In this document: in pieces, positions 36,631 through 46,503 of the stretch
Layout: every line of letters begins with the position of its first letter
Numbering within the stretch: position 1 is the stretch's first letter
Source of the DNA: SAR324 cluster bacterium
Lineage (GTDB): Bacteria; SAR324; JACQKK01
NCBI GenBank assembly: GCA_022574555.1
Contig: JACZRV010000005.1
Location: 1-64,000 of the forward strand
DNA length: 64,000 nucleotides
Direction: 5' to 3'
Position numbers and translations under genes: made by a program
Notes under the pieces: generated by a model
Told to the model about the DNA's origin: nothing
The model's input: only the letters and a program-made list of their open reading frames with translations
The model's database searches: none

Positions 36631-37713
36631 GTGCCGGCCATTGATTTTCCTTATCTTGGTTTTGCCACCTCCGAAGGCACCATCCTCAAGTGGCTTGTGA
36701 ACGTGGGTGACTCTGTCCGTAAGGGTGACGACCTCCTGGAAATCGTTGCCGAAAAAGCCGTCGCAGTGGTCGTCGCGGAAGAAGAAGGCATCCTGCAAGC
36801 CATCTACGCGGAGCCGGGAGCCATCGTGCCCGAAGGGGAGACCGTGGGGTGGATCGGCACCGTAGGCGAGCCGGCTCCCGCCCATGCCTGCCGGATACTG
36901 GGGTGGGAGGAAGAGATCGCCCCGCCCCCACCCGACCTGGCCCGGCGTCTGGCGGGCACGCCAACCAAAATGACCCCGCTGCCCTCGGATAGAGAACCCT
37001 CGGGACACGAGGCCCCACCACCGGTGCGCCCAATCGGCAGGCTGGGTAAAGCCGCGAGATCCTTCCTCAAAGGACAAATCCGCAAGGTCACGGGTCTACG
37101 GATGACCAAGGCCTGGGAAGCGCCCAAAGTGGACCTGTTCACCGACGTGGATTTTTCCCGCGTGGTCGCTCACCGCCAACAGATGAAAACGAGAGGATTG
37201 CAGCCGCCTTCCTACAATGTTTATATCGCCCACGCGGCGAGCCGGGCCTTCGAGGTTTTTCCCGACCTGAACGTCAACTATATCGACGGAAACCTGGTGC
37301 CTGTCGATGGGATCCATATCGGCGTCGCTGTCGCGCTGGAGACCAGCCTGGTCACCATATCGATGAAGGACGTGGGCGGATTGTCACTCGAAGAGTTGCA
37401 AAAGCGTTTCAGGGCCCTGATCAAGAAGGCCGCGGCGATGAGCCTGTCCCGGGATGAGTTGTACGGCAGCAGTCTAACCGTCACCAATCTCGGCGAATTT
37501 GAAATCACCGGATTCACGCCCATCCTCAACCCGCCCGAGATATTCATACTGGGAATCGGCATGTTGCGGGAGCGAGTGGAATCACGTGACGGCGAGTTCA
37601 CGACCGTACCCTACTCGACCTTTTGCCTCAGCTTCGACCACCGGGGCGTAGACGGCGCGCCGGCTTCACGGCTATTGCGCCAAATCAAGCACAACCTTGA
37701 GCGATACGAATAG
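36631..37713 (+). CDS. Short 2-oxoacid dehydrogenase E2-type acyltransferase
   Basis: A 360-aa protein with an N-terminal lipoyl domain (1-80; modified lysine K42 in VAEKAVAV) and a C-terminal catalytic domain with the H337/D341 pair in FDHRGVDGAPASRLL. Between them (80-135) is a proline-rich linker with no recognisable E1/E3-binding domain, which normal E2 proteins carry. GTG 36631 is preceded by AGGAG. No E1 or E3 gene is near, so the partner complex is unknown. The substrate could be a branched-chain, pyruvate-like or acetoin-like 2-oxo acid. Confidence 0.85.
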   Translation: MPAIDFPYLGFATSEGTILKWLVNVGDSVRKGDDLLEIVAEKAVAVVVAEEEGILQAIYAEPGAIVPEGETVGWIGTVGEPAPAHACRILGWEEEIAPPPPDLARRLAGTPTKMTPLPSDREPSGHEAPPPVRPIGRLGKAARSFLKGQIRKVTGLRMTKAWEAPKVDLFTDVDFSRVVAHRQQMKTRGLQPPSYNVYIAHAASRAFEVFPDLNVNYIDGNLVPVDGIHIGVAVALETSLVTISMKDVGGLSLEELQKRFRALIKKAAAMSLSRDELYGSSLTVTNLGEFEITGFTPILNPPEIFILGIGMLRERVESRDGEFTTVPYSTFCLSFDHRGVDGAPASRLLRQIKHNLERYE

Positions 37714-37877
37714 GAGAGGCGCCCCAGCATCGGGACGGGATACGATACTATGCGGACGGGCAGCTGTGCCGGAGGTGCACCGGGTTCGGCTTACTGGATG
37801 GCCGTGGGTCGCGCAAAATGGTGTGTACGCCTATCCGGTGCCAGGATCGGCTATCGTAGTTTTGCATCCATTTCTTG

Positions 37878-38333
37878 TTAATCGTCGTCGGCTTCGAATG
37901 ATGCAGATTCGTCGTAAATGTTTTCATCCGGTGCGCGGCCCATCATCTTTTCCTGTTGTTGCTGGTAGTCCAAGGTGAACTTGGCGAGGGGCATGATCAT
38001 CAGACGCTTGCGATTGATCGGCTCATCGGTGCCCTCGCACAATCCATAGGTACCGTCTTGGATTCTCTCGAAGGCATCGCCGACCTGTTTCAATCGCCGC
38101 AGATGCCTCTCGTTCATGAGCATATTGAACTCTCTGTCTCGATCCTGGCTGGCCTTATCCAAATCGTCACCGACGTCGGAGTCCTCTCGCGTACTTTTCC
38201 GGTCGGTTTCCCTATGTATATTGACAACCTCCAGACTCTCGTCGCGCATTTCCTCCAATTTTTTAATAATTTTGTCGAGGGTTTCGTCGTCAATGTGCGG
38301 CAGCCGATCGAAAGTTTTCTTTTTTCTAGCCAT
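37878..38333 (-). CDS. DksA/TraR-family regulator with degenerate zinc finger
   Basis: A 151-aa member of the DksA group, which enters the RNA polymerase secondary channel. The coiled-coil (about 20-95) is acidic and basic with NERHLRRLKQVGDAFERI leading into the finger. The finger motif is kept in shape (TYGLCEGTDEPINRKRLMIMPLAK) but only C99 remains; the other three zinc ligand positions read T102, T120 and Y123. Such zinc-independent forms are known (for example DksA2-like). GGGAGG precedes ATG 38333. Confidence 0.85.
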   Translation of the reverse strand: MARKKKTFDRLPHIDDETLDKIIKKLEEMRDESLEVVNIHRETDRKSTREDSDVGDDLDKASQDRDREFNMLMNERHLRRLKQVGDAFERIQDGTYGLCEGTDEPINRKRLMIMPLAKFTLDYQQQQEKMMGRAPDENIYDESASFEADDD

Positions 38334-38983
38334 ATGCCTCCCTGCAAACCTGTCTTTGGGGCTTTGCCTTCGCCCGGCGCGAAAATGGCGGGATTGGCCT
38401 CACCCGCACCGGTGAAACCCAAACCGTCACTCAAGCGCCGGTTAGCCGATAACTCCCTGTACGGCACCGCTTGACGTGCGATCCGTGCAATCGTCAAAAT
38501 TGCATCGAAGGGGATAGGGGATAACTGATTACGTGTTATCTGGCAAGTGAAAATTACACCAATTTGCCGGTCGCCGTTATTCGGTAGATTTTGGGATTAT
38601 ATTTCGAGATTGCCCCACCATCCGGCTTTCAGTTTTCCCATCTCTCCACCAGAATGGAGGGTAGGCTCGGGGGTGAGAATATCCAAATAATTCAATAATC
38701 TTGACTTTCCACACGCCGACCCCAGGGAATTGGCGGACAAACCAATTTTCGGTGCCCGCCAATTTGCGTTTCAAGCTCCCGGTTTCTTGCCTTCACAATA
38801 TCTTACGGTAGATGTGTCCCACAGACAGACGGTTCAATAGATTTGTCGTGTTCTCCCCGAAGTTTCCAACGGTGGCCCGTCAATCCATGGGGATATATTC
38901 GGTAATTCCGCGTAGACGCCGCACCCGCACCCGGGCAAATCCTGCCCAGGCTGCCGGAACATAGCCAAAGCCGGCCGGCCGGC
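38334..38983. other. Intergenic region, nothing firm
   Basis: 650 bp between the divergent DksA-like gene and the end of hppA. A stretch at 38661-38704 has weak likeness to the 39-bp repeat. A GC palindrome AAGCCGGCCGGCCGGCTT (38968-38985) overlaps the hppA stop and could be part of a transcription end signal. No gene recognised. Confidence 0.35.
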
Positions 38984-41260
38984 TTACCCGAGCAGGCGGA
39001 GGCTGTGGGCGAAAAAGGGCGCAAATACCAGGCTGATGATCGCCATCAGCTTGATCAATATGTTCAGGGAAGGTCCGGTGGTATCCTTCAGCGGATCGCC
39101 CACCGTGTCACCAATTACAGCCGCTGTGTGGGTATCGGAACCTTTGCCGCCCAGGTTGCCGGCTTCGATGTATTTCTTGGCGTTATCCCAAGCCCCGCCG
39201 GAATTGGCGGAAGAGGTGGCCAGTACCACTCCCGAAATCATCGATCCGATCAAGACGCCGGCCACGGCTTCAGCGCCGAAGAGGTAGCCCACCACGATCG
39301 GGGTCAGGATCACTTGCGCACCGGGAAGCAACATTTCACGCAATGATGCCTTCGTCGATATGTCCACACATCGCCGGTAGTCGGGTTTGCCCATCACCAA
39401 TCCCAGGTTGACCACTTTCAGCAATGCCTCGTCCGAGGGGGGATTCAATGTCCGCCCCAGCGCGGACCGCACCGCGGCGAGCAATTCCTCCCCACTGGAG
39501 AAGGCCTTGTCCACGACGGAACGCAGCCGGTTCGCCTGAACGCTGGTCAGGCTTCCACCCTCGCGGAGCACCTTCAGGGATTCGGCTGTAAGGACGTTGG
39601 TATCCCGCAACCCAGGTATGGTGGCGAACTGGTGGCGCACCTCCTTGATCATATCCAGGGCGGCCTTGCCCACGGCCTTCATGGTGATGGCTGCAAAGAT
39701 GAATGGGGTCAGGCCGCCTATGAACAATGAGGCGAGCACGATCGGATTCAAAAGGTCCAGGGTATCCACGCCCGAGCGCACCAGAAAGGCGGAAAACAGC
39801 GCCAGAGCCGTCAGTGCCGCCGATCCGATGGCGAAGCCCTTGCCGATGGCGGCAGTCGTATTGCCGGCAGAATCCAGGGCATCAGTACGCCGGCGTACCG
39901 TTGGGCCCATTCCGGCCATCTGTGCAATACCCCCCGCGTTGTCGGCCACCGGACCGAATGCATCCATGGTCAAAGCGATGGCGATCGTGCCCAGCATACC
40001 CAGGGCGGCTATGGCGATGCCGTACATACCGGCGAAGGTGTAACCGATATACACGGTGGCGGCGATGAATATGATCGGCAGCAACGCGCTTTGGTGCCCC
40101 AGTGCAATGCCGTAGATGATGTTGGTGGCAGCACCGGTTTCCGAGGCTCGTGCCACCTCCCGCACGGGTGACCAGCGGTACGACGTGTAGTATTCGGTCA
40201 CCAGCCCGATGAGCATGCCGGCCACCAAACCCGTCAACAGGCAATAATAGACACCGAGATTGCTGTACGTGGCGGTGCCGATGCGAAACGTTTCCGGCAA
40301 TACGCGCAGGGTGACGAACGCCATCACGCCCCCCATCAGCACCGTTGAAACGATCAGGGTGCGCTTCAGCGCCGGTTCGATCGTACGCTCGTGGTTGGCC
40401 CAGGCAAAGAGGGTCGATACCAGGGCGATGGGAATTCCCACCGCCGTGATCAGGATCGGATATAGCAGTGCGGCCATATCGTATCTGAAGCTGGCCACAG
40501 CCCCGATGACCAGCGCCGCGCACGTGCTCTCCGCGATCGACCCGAATAGATCGGCTCCCATGCCGGCGATGTCTCCCACGTTGTCCCCCACATTATCGGC
40601 GATTACGGCGGGATTGCGCGGATCGTCCTCGGGGATGTTCTCCTCGAGCTTACCCACCAGATCGGCCCCCACATCGGCGGCCTTGGTAAAGATGCCCCCG
40701 CCTACGCGGGCGATAAGAGCGATCGAGGAACCTCCCAACCCGTAGCCCGCCAGCGCCTCCATGATGTGCTCGGGGGTCGAAGGGCCCATGATGGCGCCCA
40801 GGGCATAATACAAAACGATCAGCCCCAGCACCGCCATCCCCACCAGTGCAAAACCCATCACCGCACCCGAATTGAATGCGATGCGAAACGCCCTGCCGAT
40901 GGAGGTGCGGGCGGCGGCGGTGGTGCGGACATTGGCCAGGGTTGCGATGCGCATGCCGATGAAGCCGGCCAGAATGGAGATGGACGCACCGACGATGAAG
41001 GACAGAGCCGATTCCCAATCCACCAGCAGCCCCACCACGACGCCGAAAACCGCCATGAACACGGCCATGTACTGGTATTCTCGTAACAAAAAGGCCATTG
41101 CTCCCTCGGAAATCGCGCCGGAAATTTCGGCCAGGCGCTCGCCTTCCTCCGGCGAGGCGGCTCCCTGGGTTGCCGGAATGCGCAACACCCGCCATGCGAA
41201 GAAAATTGCAGCCAAGACGGCTAAGATGCCCAACAGAAAGATGGTCCATGGAACCGACAT
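38984..41260 (-). CDS. hppA: Membrane-bound ion-pumping pyrophosphatase
   Basis: A 758-aa integral membrane enzyme that couples pyrophosphate hydrolysis to cation export. About 16 hydrophobic helices are seen. The hydrolytic core is complete: [18 protein letters not shown], then [19 protein letters not shown], and the C-terminal [18 protein letters not shown]. In [15 protein letters not shown], alanine occupies the position that is lysine in potassium-independent enzymes, so a potassium-stimulated type is predicted. The membrane glutamate segment reads [12 protein letters not shown]; whether protons or sodium are pumped cannot be decided. AAGGAG precedes the start. Confidence 0.96.
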   Translation of the reverse strand: MSVPWTIFLLGILAVLAAIFFAWRVLRIPATQGAASPEEGERLAEISGAISEGAMAFLLREYQYMAVFMAVFGVVVGLLVDWESALSFIVGASISILAGFIGMRIATLANVRTTAAARTSIGRAFRIAFNSGAVMGFALVGMAVLGLIVLYYALGAIMGPSTPEHIMEALAGYGLGGSSIALIARVGGGIFTKAADVGADLVGKLEENIPEDDPRNPAVIADNVGDNVGDIAGMGADLFGSIAESTCAALVIGAVASFRYDMAALLYPILITAVGIPIALVSTLFAWANHERTIEPALKRTLIVSTVLMGGVMAFVTLRVLPETFRIGTATYSNLGVYYCLLTGLVAGMLIGLVTEYYTSYRWSPVREVARASETGAATNIIYGIALGHQSALLPIIFIAATVYIGYTFAGMYGIAIAALGMLGTIAIALTMDAFGPVADNAGGIAQMAGMGPTVRRRTDALDSAGNTTAAIGKGFAIGSAALTALALFSAFLVRSGVDTLDLLNPIVLASLFIGGLTPFIFAAITMKAVGKAALDMIKEVRHQFATIPGLRDTNVLTAESLKVLREGGSLTSVQANRLRSVVDKAFSSGEELLAAVRSALGRTLNPPSDEALLKVVNLGLVMGKPDYRRCVDISTKASLREMLLPGAQVILTPIVVGYLFGAEAVAGVLIGSMISGVVLATSSANSGGAWDNAKKYIEAGNLGGKGSDTHTAAVIGDTVGDPLKDTTGPSLNILIKLMAIISLVFAPFFAHSLRLLG

Positions 41261-42182
41261 AACGGGACTCCTTCAGGTATCGAAATGACTGATGCCGACC
41301 GTGCCCTTGGTCCACATCAGACTGAGTGGGTTGCCAAATTACCGGACGCGGAGAGTGGTCACGTCACCACATCGCAGCGCCGGGAACCCGGGGCGATCCC
41401 CTGCAAACCCAGCGCATTATCGGGTCTTTCGTTTTATTCCGCGTCGGACTGAAAATGGAGCCGGCGTCAGGGATGCGCGTTCCCCCAGGTCCATCCGGCC
41501 GGCCGGAATTCATCTTTAGGTTTCACAACAGGGCCGAAATGACAAGAAGATTACCGGTAGAGCACATAGCACAGGTGTAATCTCTACCACGATTTCCGGC
41601 CGTTGCTGGTCGTCTATGGCCCTATTCATGGGCGTCATAACCGCCGGATATTATTGTCCACACTCGATGAGCGATACCGGCTGAGCGATACCGGCTGAGC
41701 GGCCCGGCGCATGAGTGCATGGATTCGAAGCACCGGCGGCGATACGAATCCCTTTTCGCAACGGTTCCCAAAGCAGAGTAAATGCTTGATCGGCAAGGCA
41801 CCGGGCCCTCGGCCGGCGGATATGACCGTCAGCGGATTAAAGTATTGGACAGCTGCCATGGGTTTGGTCGAAACGGCGTCGATCCACAGAAATTTTGAAA
41901 CTCAGGATTCGGCCAGATGGTGAATCAACCGATGTGGGCCCAACAGCCGATGAACCGTGATCAAGCCTATCCGGTGTTATCGCTGGCGCCTGATGCGGCG
42001 GTTGCCGCTCAAACGAAATTTGGGTTGACAATCGCCGGGAAATTGATCAAGTAAAGGGAAAATTTCGGGGAGTTGAAGGCTTTCCCTAACGCAATGGGGA
42101 GTCCCCTTTTATTGCGCTTGGGCCGGCGGGCGGCATTATCGCCGGCTTGAGGCCGGTCCGCTACCAGACGAGGAGCAAGAGA
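41261..42182. other. Large divergent intergenic region hppA/cfpA
   Basis: About 920 bp with no convincing gene on either strand. It contains a 14-bp tandem repeat (41668-41700) and possible hairpins near 42050-42115. GAGGAG at about 42170 is the ribosome binding site for the CfpA-like gene. Confidence 0.4.
41668..41700 (+). repeat. 14-bp tandem repeat, about 2.4 copies
   Basis: TGAGCGATACCGGC at 41668-41681 and 41682-41695, followed by a partial third copy. Confidence 0.88.
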
Positions 42183-44033
42183 ATGGCACGCGACAGCATG
42201 TCTCATGGCCCGAATATCATCCACCCGGAAAAACCGAGCGCAGTCGGGTCCAGGAATAGCCTGAACCGGGACAACCGGAACGAGTACGAAGAGTCCAAGC
42301 TCCTGATCGACGAGGAGGTGGACAAGGTCCTCAACCACATTCACGCCAAGCTTCCGCCGGAGGTTTTGGAAAAGTTGGATGTGATGGGCGGCGTCAAGTC
42401 CAAGCTGCACAATTATTTCAACCAGAATTTCCAGAACATGTTCAATCGTTACATCACGACGATGGAAGATGAGATGGGCAAGAAATTGCGGGATCTGATC
42501 GATAAGGAGGAGTACCGCAATCTCAACCGCTACACACCGCGGGAGATCGCCGAAATTCTGGACAAGATCGGTGGCATGGACAAATTCAACACCGGCGAAA
42601 TCGAAAAATCGATCGTCAATATTTATGGCCACTTGCAGGGCCACATCCAGCGAGGCATGTACGAATTGGAGAACGAGACCAACGCTTTGCTGCGGCAGAA
42701 AACGGACGTCGGCGCGTTTGTACGGGGCGAGAATGCCTATGCCATCGCCAAATGCTCATTCAAAAACAATTTTTACAAACCCAAGACCGTGATGGATGTG
42801 AAGTTGGCGATCAATATTCTCGATTCAGAATTGATCAGCCCCATCTATCACTACCAGGTGCCCGTCGAAACCATCGTCAAAGACGTCATCAGCAAACACA
42901 TCCACGAGTTGATCGACCAGGAAATCAAGGAACTCAACATGACCTTGATCGACGAGGGCAAGGAGGAGTTGACCGACACGGAGATGATCTTCGAGAAAAT
43001 AAAGGCCCTCGATAACTACGTCGACGACGATGTGGAAAACGAGCAAGGCAAGCGATACCAATTCGTGGCCAAGCGTTTCATGGACAAGATCACGGGCTTG
43101 CAGGCGGAAATCGATCCCGACGAGTATGACCCGCTCAATGTTCGCGAAAACATCAAGAAAATCATAGACAACGAAAATATCCGCAACCGTGGATTCAATA
43201 CCGCGGTCAATAACATCACGTCGATCCTCGATACCTCCAAGATGGGCTACCAGCACATCGAGAACTTCAAGAATGCCCGCGAATGCGTCATTCGCGAATA
43301 CGAGGATACGGTTGTCGCCGATTTACCGGATGAGAGGTATCAAATCAGGGTGGTCTATGTGGATGACGACCAGATCCGCGAAATGCGCTCCGCCTACGAT
43401 ATTCAATTCGAGGAGTTGCGCAAGGAACTGATGAAAGTTGTCGACGTCACCAACGTGCTCTACAGCGATCACAAAGCCTCGACCGGGAAGCAGGATTACG
43501 ACGACGTCGCGCAACATTACCTGAAAGAAGATGGTGGCCGGACAGGCGGGTGGTTTTCCTCCAGGTCCGAAGAGGAGCCCGAGGAAGAGCAGCCCAACGC
43601 TTGGAACGAGGTCGTATTTGTCCCCCCACGTTCTACCGAGGTGGAGGAACTCAACAAGACCAATATTCACGCTGTCGAGGAACTCCGTAAGCGGATTCTG
43701 AACACTCGCAAGCGATTGCGGGATATATACGGCAATCAGAATCCGGTGGACCGCACGATTGTGGAAAACCGCTTGAGCTTCCTGGACCGCAAGTTCGAGG
43801 AATTCGAATCCCATATCAATCCCTATCACGTCCTCCCCGGGTTGATTCTCGAGCTCGATATCACCTCCGTCAAGCGCAAGAAAACGACCATGATGTCCAT
43901 GGCCAACGTGCTCAACGAATTTCTCTACTCGGTTTCGAAAGGATTTGCGGATCAGGCCTTCGCGGCCTTCTCCCGGCGTCGATCGACTGAAAGGAGCGAT
44001 CTGGAGCAATCCTTCGAGACTACTGCGGAATAA
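42183..44033 (+). CDS. cfpA: CfpA-like cytoplasmic filament protein
   Basis: A 616-aa soluble protein, highly charged and mostly helical, with no membrane segment. It resembles CfpA, the subunit of the ribbon-like cytoplasmic filaments of treponemes, most clearly in NYFNQNFQNMFNRYITTMED, RYTPREIAEILDKIGGMDKF, IYGHLQGHIQRGMYELE and INILDSELISPIYHYQVPVE. The length is close to treponemal CfpA (about 680). The ATG at 42183 follows GAGGAG; upstream in-frame codons have no signal. The gene stands alone with its own strong terminator, as expected for an abundant structural protein. The assignment rests on remembered family sequence, not a search. Function (filament scaffold linked to cell division or shape) is inferred from treponemes. 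Confidence 0.7.
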   Translation: MARDSMSHGPNIIHPEKPSAVGSRNSLNRDNRNEYEESKLLIDEEVDKVLNHIHAKLPPEVLEKLDVMGGVKSKLHNYFNQNFQNMFNRYITTMEDEMGKKLRDLIDKEEYRNLNRYTPREIAEILDKIGGMDKFNTGEIEKSIVNIYGHLQGHIQRGMYELENETNALLRQKTDVGAFVRGENAYAIAKCSFKNNFYKPKTVMDVKLAINILDSELISPIYHYQVPVETIVKDVISKHIHELIDQEIKELNMTLIDEGKEELTDTEMIFEKIKALDNYVDDDVENEQGKRYQFVAKRFMDKITGLQAEIDPDEYDPLNVRENIKKIIDNENIRNRGFNTAVNNITSILDTSKMGYQHIENFKNARECVIREYEDTVVADLPDERYQIRVVYVDDDQIREMRSAYDIQFEELRKELMKVVDVTNVLYSDHKASTGKQDYDDVAQHYLKEDGGRTGGWFSSRSEEEPEEEQPNAWNEVVFVPPRSTEVEELNKTNIHAVEELRKRILNTRKRLRDIYGNQNPVDRTIVENRLSFLDRKFEEFESHINPYHVLPGLILELDITSVKRKKTTMMSMANVLNEFLYSVSKGFADQAFAAFSRRRSTERSDLEQSFETTAE

Positions 44034-44079
44034 TGGCTTCGGTGAGCTGACACGCTCAATCGGCAATGGTTCTCCCCTG

Positions 44080-44110
44080 CGCCCGCGTTTTACGCGGGCG
44101 TTTTTTTTTC
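44080..44110 (+). terminator. Strong intrinsic terminator after the CfpA-like gene
   Basis: CGCCCGCG (44080-44087), loop TTTTA, CGCGGGCG (44093-44100), then nine T residues. Perfect 8-bp GC stem with U tail. Confidence 0.95.
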
Positions 44111-44236
44111 CTTCCGCCAACGGCCGGATTCCGTAGCCGAAATCATTGCCTGTACCGCTGATCCGGTTACTATATCGGTTGGCACCTGATCTTCGTTTTT
44201 AGGCCAACGTCATCGAATCGTTCGCCGGGGTAAGCT

Positions 44237-45223
44237 GTGTGGAAGATGGCACTTTTGGGGTTGCCAGTGGGCTTCCTGTTTGGATATTGCTTGCAGCGGG
44301 GCGGGTTCTGCATGAACAGTGCTTTCCGCGAGGTGTTGTTCAGCCGTGACAGCCGCCTGCTCAAGGCGTACGGAATCGCGTTACTGGTTCAGATGGCTGT
44401 GTTGGTCTCCCTGGGCGATCTGCTCGAATTTCAGCCGGCCGCACCACCCGTGTGGTGGCTTGCCGCCGCGTTGGGCGGCTTCGTCTTCGGCGCCGGGATG
44501 GTGTTGGCCCGGGGCTGCACCAGCGGCAATTTCTATCGTCTGGGTGAAGGCTTGATCGGGGCCTATGTGGTCGTCGTGGTGTTCCTGTTGGGAATTCTCG
44601 TGACCGACGCCGGCCTGCTTGCTCCGCTGAGGCTGGCATTGCGGGAACCTCGACTATCGATGCCCCCCACGGTCGATGGGGCCCTCGGGATTGATCCCGC
44701 ATGGCTGGTGCTGATCTTGGGACTCCTGCTGGTATTCTGGATATTGCGCGGGCCCAGGGGCGATGCCGACAAAGGGCGCTGGCACTGGATGGAAACCGGC
44801 TTGGCCATCGGCTTGGTGGCGGCGCTGGCGTGGGTCGTCTCCAGCCTGACCGGCCGCTATTACGGGCTGTCGATGATTCAGCCCACATTGGCCTGGGGCC
44901 GCCTGTTCCTGCTGGGCGATGGCCAGCTCATCAACTGGAGCGCCTTCGTTTTGCTCGCCATCCCTCTCGGAGCGGCTCTGGGCGCGCGTAAGGGCGGCCA
45001 ATTGCAGTGGCGGCTGCCCTATCCCACGCGCATCCTCCAGCAAATGGGCGGGGGCTTTATGATGGGTGTAGGCGGAAGTATTGCCGGCGGCTGCAATATC
45101 GGCCACAGCCTCAGCGGGGTGGCGGCATTTTCCATCACCAGCCTCATTGCGACCGTGTTCATCGTGCTGGGGTGCTGGAGCGGGGTGTACGTGTTATTCT
45201 ACCGCCTGAAGGTGGCCAGATGA
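44237..45223 (+). CDS. YeeE/YedE (TsuA-like) sulfur-compound transporter
   Basis: A 328-aa membrane protein with about nine helices. The family's conserved cysteine motifs are present: QRGGFCMNSAFRE near residue 24, ARGCTSGNFYRLGEG near 94, and AGGCNIGHSLSGVA near 288. In characterised members such as TsuA these cysteines pass thiosulfate through the membrane. GTG 44237 is used; ATG 44246 is the alternative. The stop overlaps the start of a tandem rhodanese (ATGA), so imported sulfur could be handled by the coupled enzyme. Confidence 0.9.
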   Translation: MWKMALLGLPVGFLFGYCLQRGGFCMNSAFREVLFSRDSRLLKAYGIALLVQMAVLVSLGDLLEFQPAAPPVWWLAAALGGFVFGAGMVLARGCTSGNFYRLGEGLIGAYVVVVVFLLGILVTDAGLLAPLRLALREPRLSMPPTVDGALGIDPAWLVLILGLLLVFWILRGPRGDADKGRWHWMETGLAIGLVAALAWVVSSLTGRYYGLSMIQPTLAWGRLFLLGDGQLINWSAFVLLAIPLGAALGARKGGQLQWRLPYPTRILQQMGGGFMMGVGGSIAGGCNIGHSLSGVAAFSITSLIATVFIVLGCWSGVYVLFYRLKVAR

Positions 45224-46404
45224 TGCGAATTCGGGGTGTGCGTTTTCAATCCAGGATATCCGGGGTGTTGCTGCTGCTGCTCATCGTGGCGGTGGCTGTG
45301 CGATTCTGGGACGTGACCGCCGGGAAGGTGGCAGGCGCTGGCAGCAGCGCATTGGAGCCCCGGCCCGAGCTGCTCGTGGATACGCAGTGGCTTCGCGATC
45401 ATGGGGCCGATCCGCACCTGCGCATCATCGATCTGCGTCCCGGCGATCAATACCGGGCCGGCCACGTGCCCGGTGCAGTGCATTTACCCATCGACACCCT
45501 GCGTATCGAGATCGATGGGGTGAAAGGCGTGTTACCGCCGATCCGAGAGGTCGCCGAATCTTTGCGCCGCGTGGGCATCGGCAGCGAAACCACGGTGGTG
45601 GGCTACGACGCGGTCAATGGGTTATTCGCCGCCCGGCTGTTCTGGGTGTTGGATTATCTGGGCCAGAGTCGAGGGCGCCTGCTCGATGGCGGATGGGAGG
45701 CGTGGCTGCGGGCGGGCTACGCGGTTTCCAAGGATATCCCCACAGGTCCGCCCGGTGATTTCGAGCCCAATCCGCAGCCGGAGAGAATCGCCGATCTGGA
45801 GTGGATGCGTTCCCATCTGAACAGCGCGGACGTGGCCATGGTGGACGCCCGCTCCCCGGAAGAGTACGCGGGGACGAAAGTCTATGCCTTGCGAGGCGGG
45901 CACATCCCCAATGCCTTCTCCATGGATTGGCGCAACCACTTGCACGACGGCATCTTCCGCGACCGGGAGGGGCTCGCCGCAACTTACCTGGATCTTGGCG
46001 TCACTCCGGACAAGACCGTGGCGGTCTATTGCCAGTCCCTCATGCGCGCATCTCATAGCTATTTCACGCTCAGATGGTTGGGATATCCCCATGTCCGAGG
46101 CTACGACGGCTCGTGGTCCGAGTGGGGCAACCGGATTGACACACCGATCGAGACCGGCAATTCGTCCACTTCCAAATCCGGGACCTCCCCACGTCATGGG
46201 GCTCCTGCTGAAAAACTCAATCTGGGGCTCTCGCAGGCGCAAGCCCGGCGCATTCTGGGCCAGCCGGCCCGCATCGAAGCACAAAATCCTTGTTGGGGCG
46301 AGCTGGCGGTGTGGCACTATCCGGCCCCCAGAGCGGGCGGGGCTGGCGCGCTGAAGCTCATCTTTCTGGACGGCAAGCTGACTGAAATTCAGCCCAGCCC
46401 CTGA
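45220..46404 (+). CDS. Tandem-rhodanese sulfurtransferase, exported or membrane-anchored
   Basis: A 394-aa protein with an N-terminal hydrophobic segment (about 14-30) followed by two rhodanese domains. The first (about 50-165; LRIIDLRPGDQYRAGHVPGA) has no active cysteine; the second (about 180-310) carries C271 in AVYCQSLMRAS. The usual loop CXXGXR is changed to CQSLMR. A C-terminal extension (about 325-394) resembles a small lipoprotein-like SmpA/BamE-type segment (LSQAQARRILGQPARIE), which is an inference. Start ATG 45220 overlaps the transporter stop. It should move sulfane sulfur outside the cytoplasm, taking or giving sulfur to the YeeE-type transporter. Confidence 0.88.
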   Translation: MMRIRGVRFQSRISGVLLLLLIVAVAVRFWDVTAGKVAGAGSSALEPRPELLVDTQWLRDHGADPHLRIIDLRPGDQYRAGHVPGAVHLPIDTLRIEIDGVKGVLPPIREVAESLRRVGIGSETTVVGYDAVNGLFAARLFWVLDYLGQSRGRLLDGGWEAWLRAGYAVSKDIPTGPPGDFEPNPQPERIADLEWMRSHLNSADVAMVDARSPEEYAGTKVYALRGGHIPNAFSMDWRNHLHDGIFRDREGLAATYLDLGVTPDKTVAVYCQSLMRASHSYFTLRWLGYPHVRGYDGSWSEWGNRIDTPIETGNSSTSKSGTSPRHGAPAEKLNLGLSQAQARRILGQPARIEAQNPCWGELAVWHYPAPRAGGAGALKLIFLDGKLTEIQPSP

Positions 46405-46503
46405 TAACCCCTGGCCGGTTTGTCCCACCGAAAGACGAACTTGAACCTCGATAAGTTTGATATCTAGATATATTTCGGTGTTGATCTTTTCCCCGCCAGA
46501 TGA

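Noticed and set aside
38661-38704. Third copy of the 39-bp repeat
   Set aside because: Only a short run (GAATTATTTGG) and scattered bases agree; too weak to call.
38577-38774. 65-aa minus-strand frame
   Set aside because: No recognisable features; lies in intergenic DNA with the weak repeat remnant.
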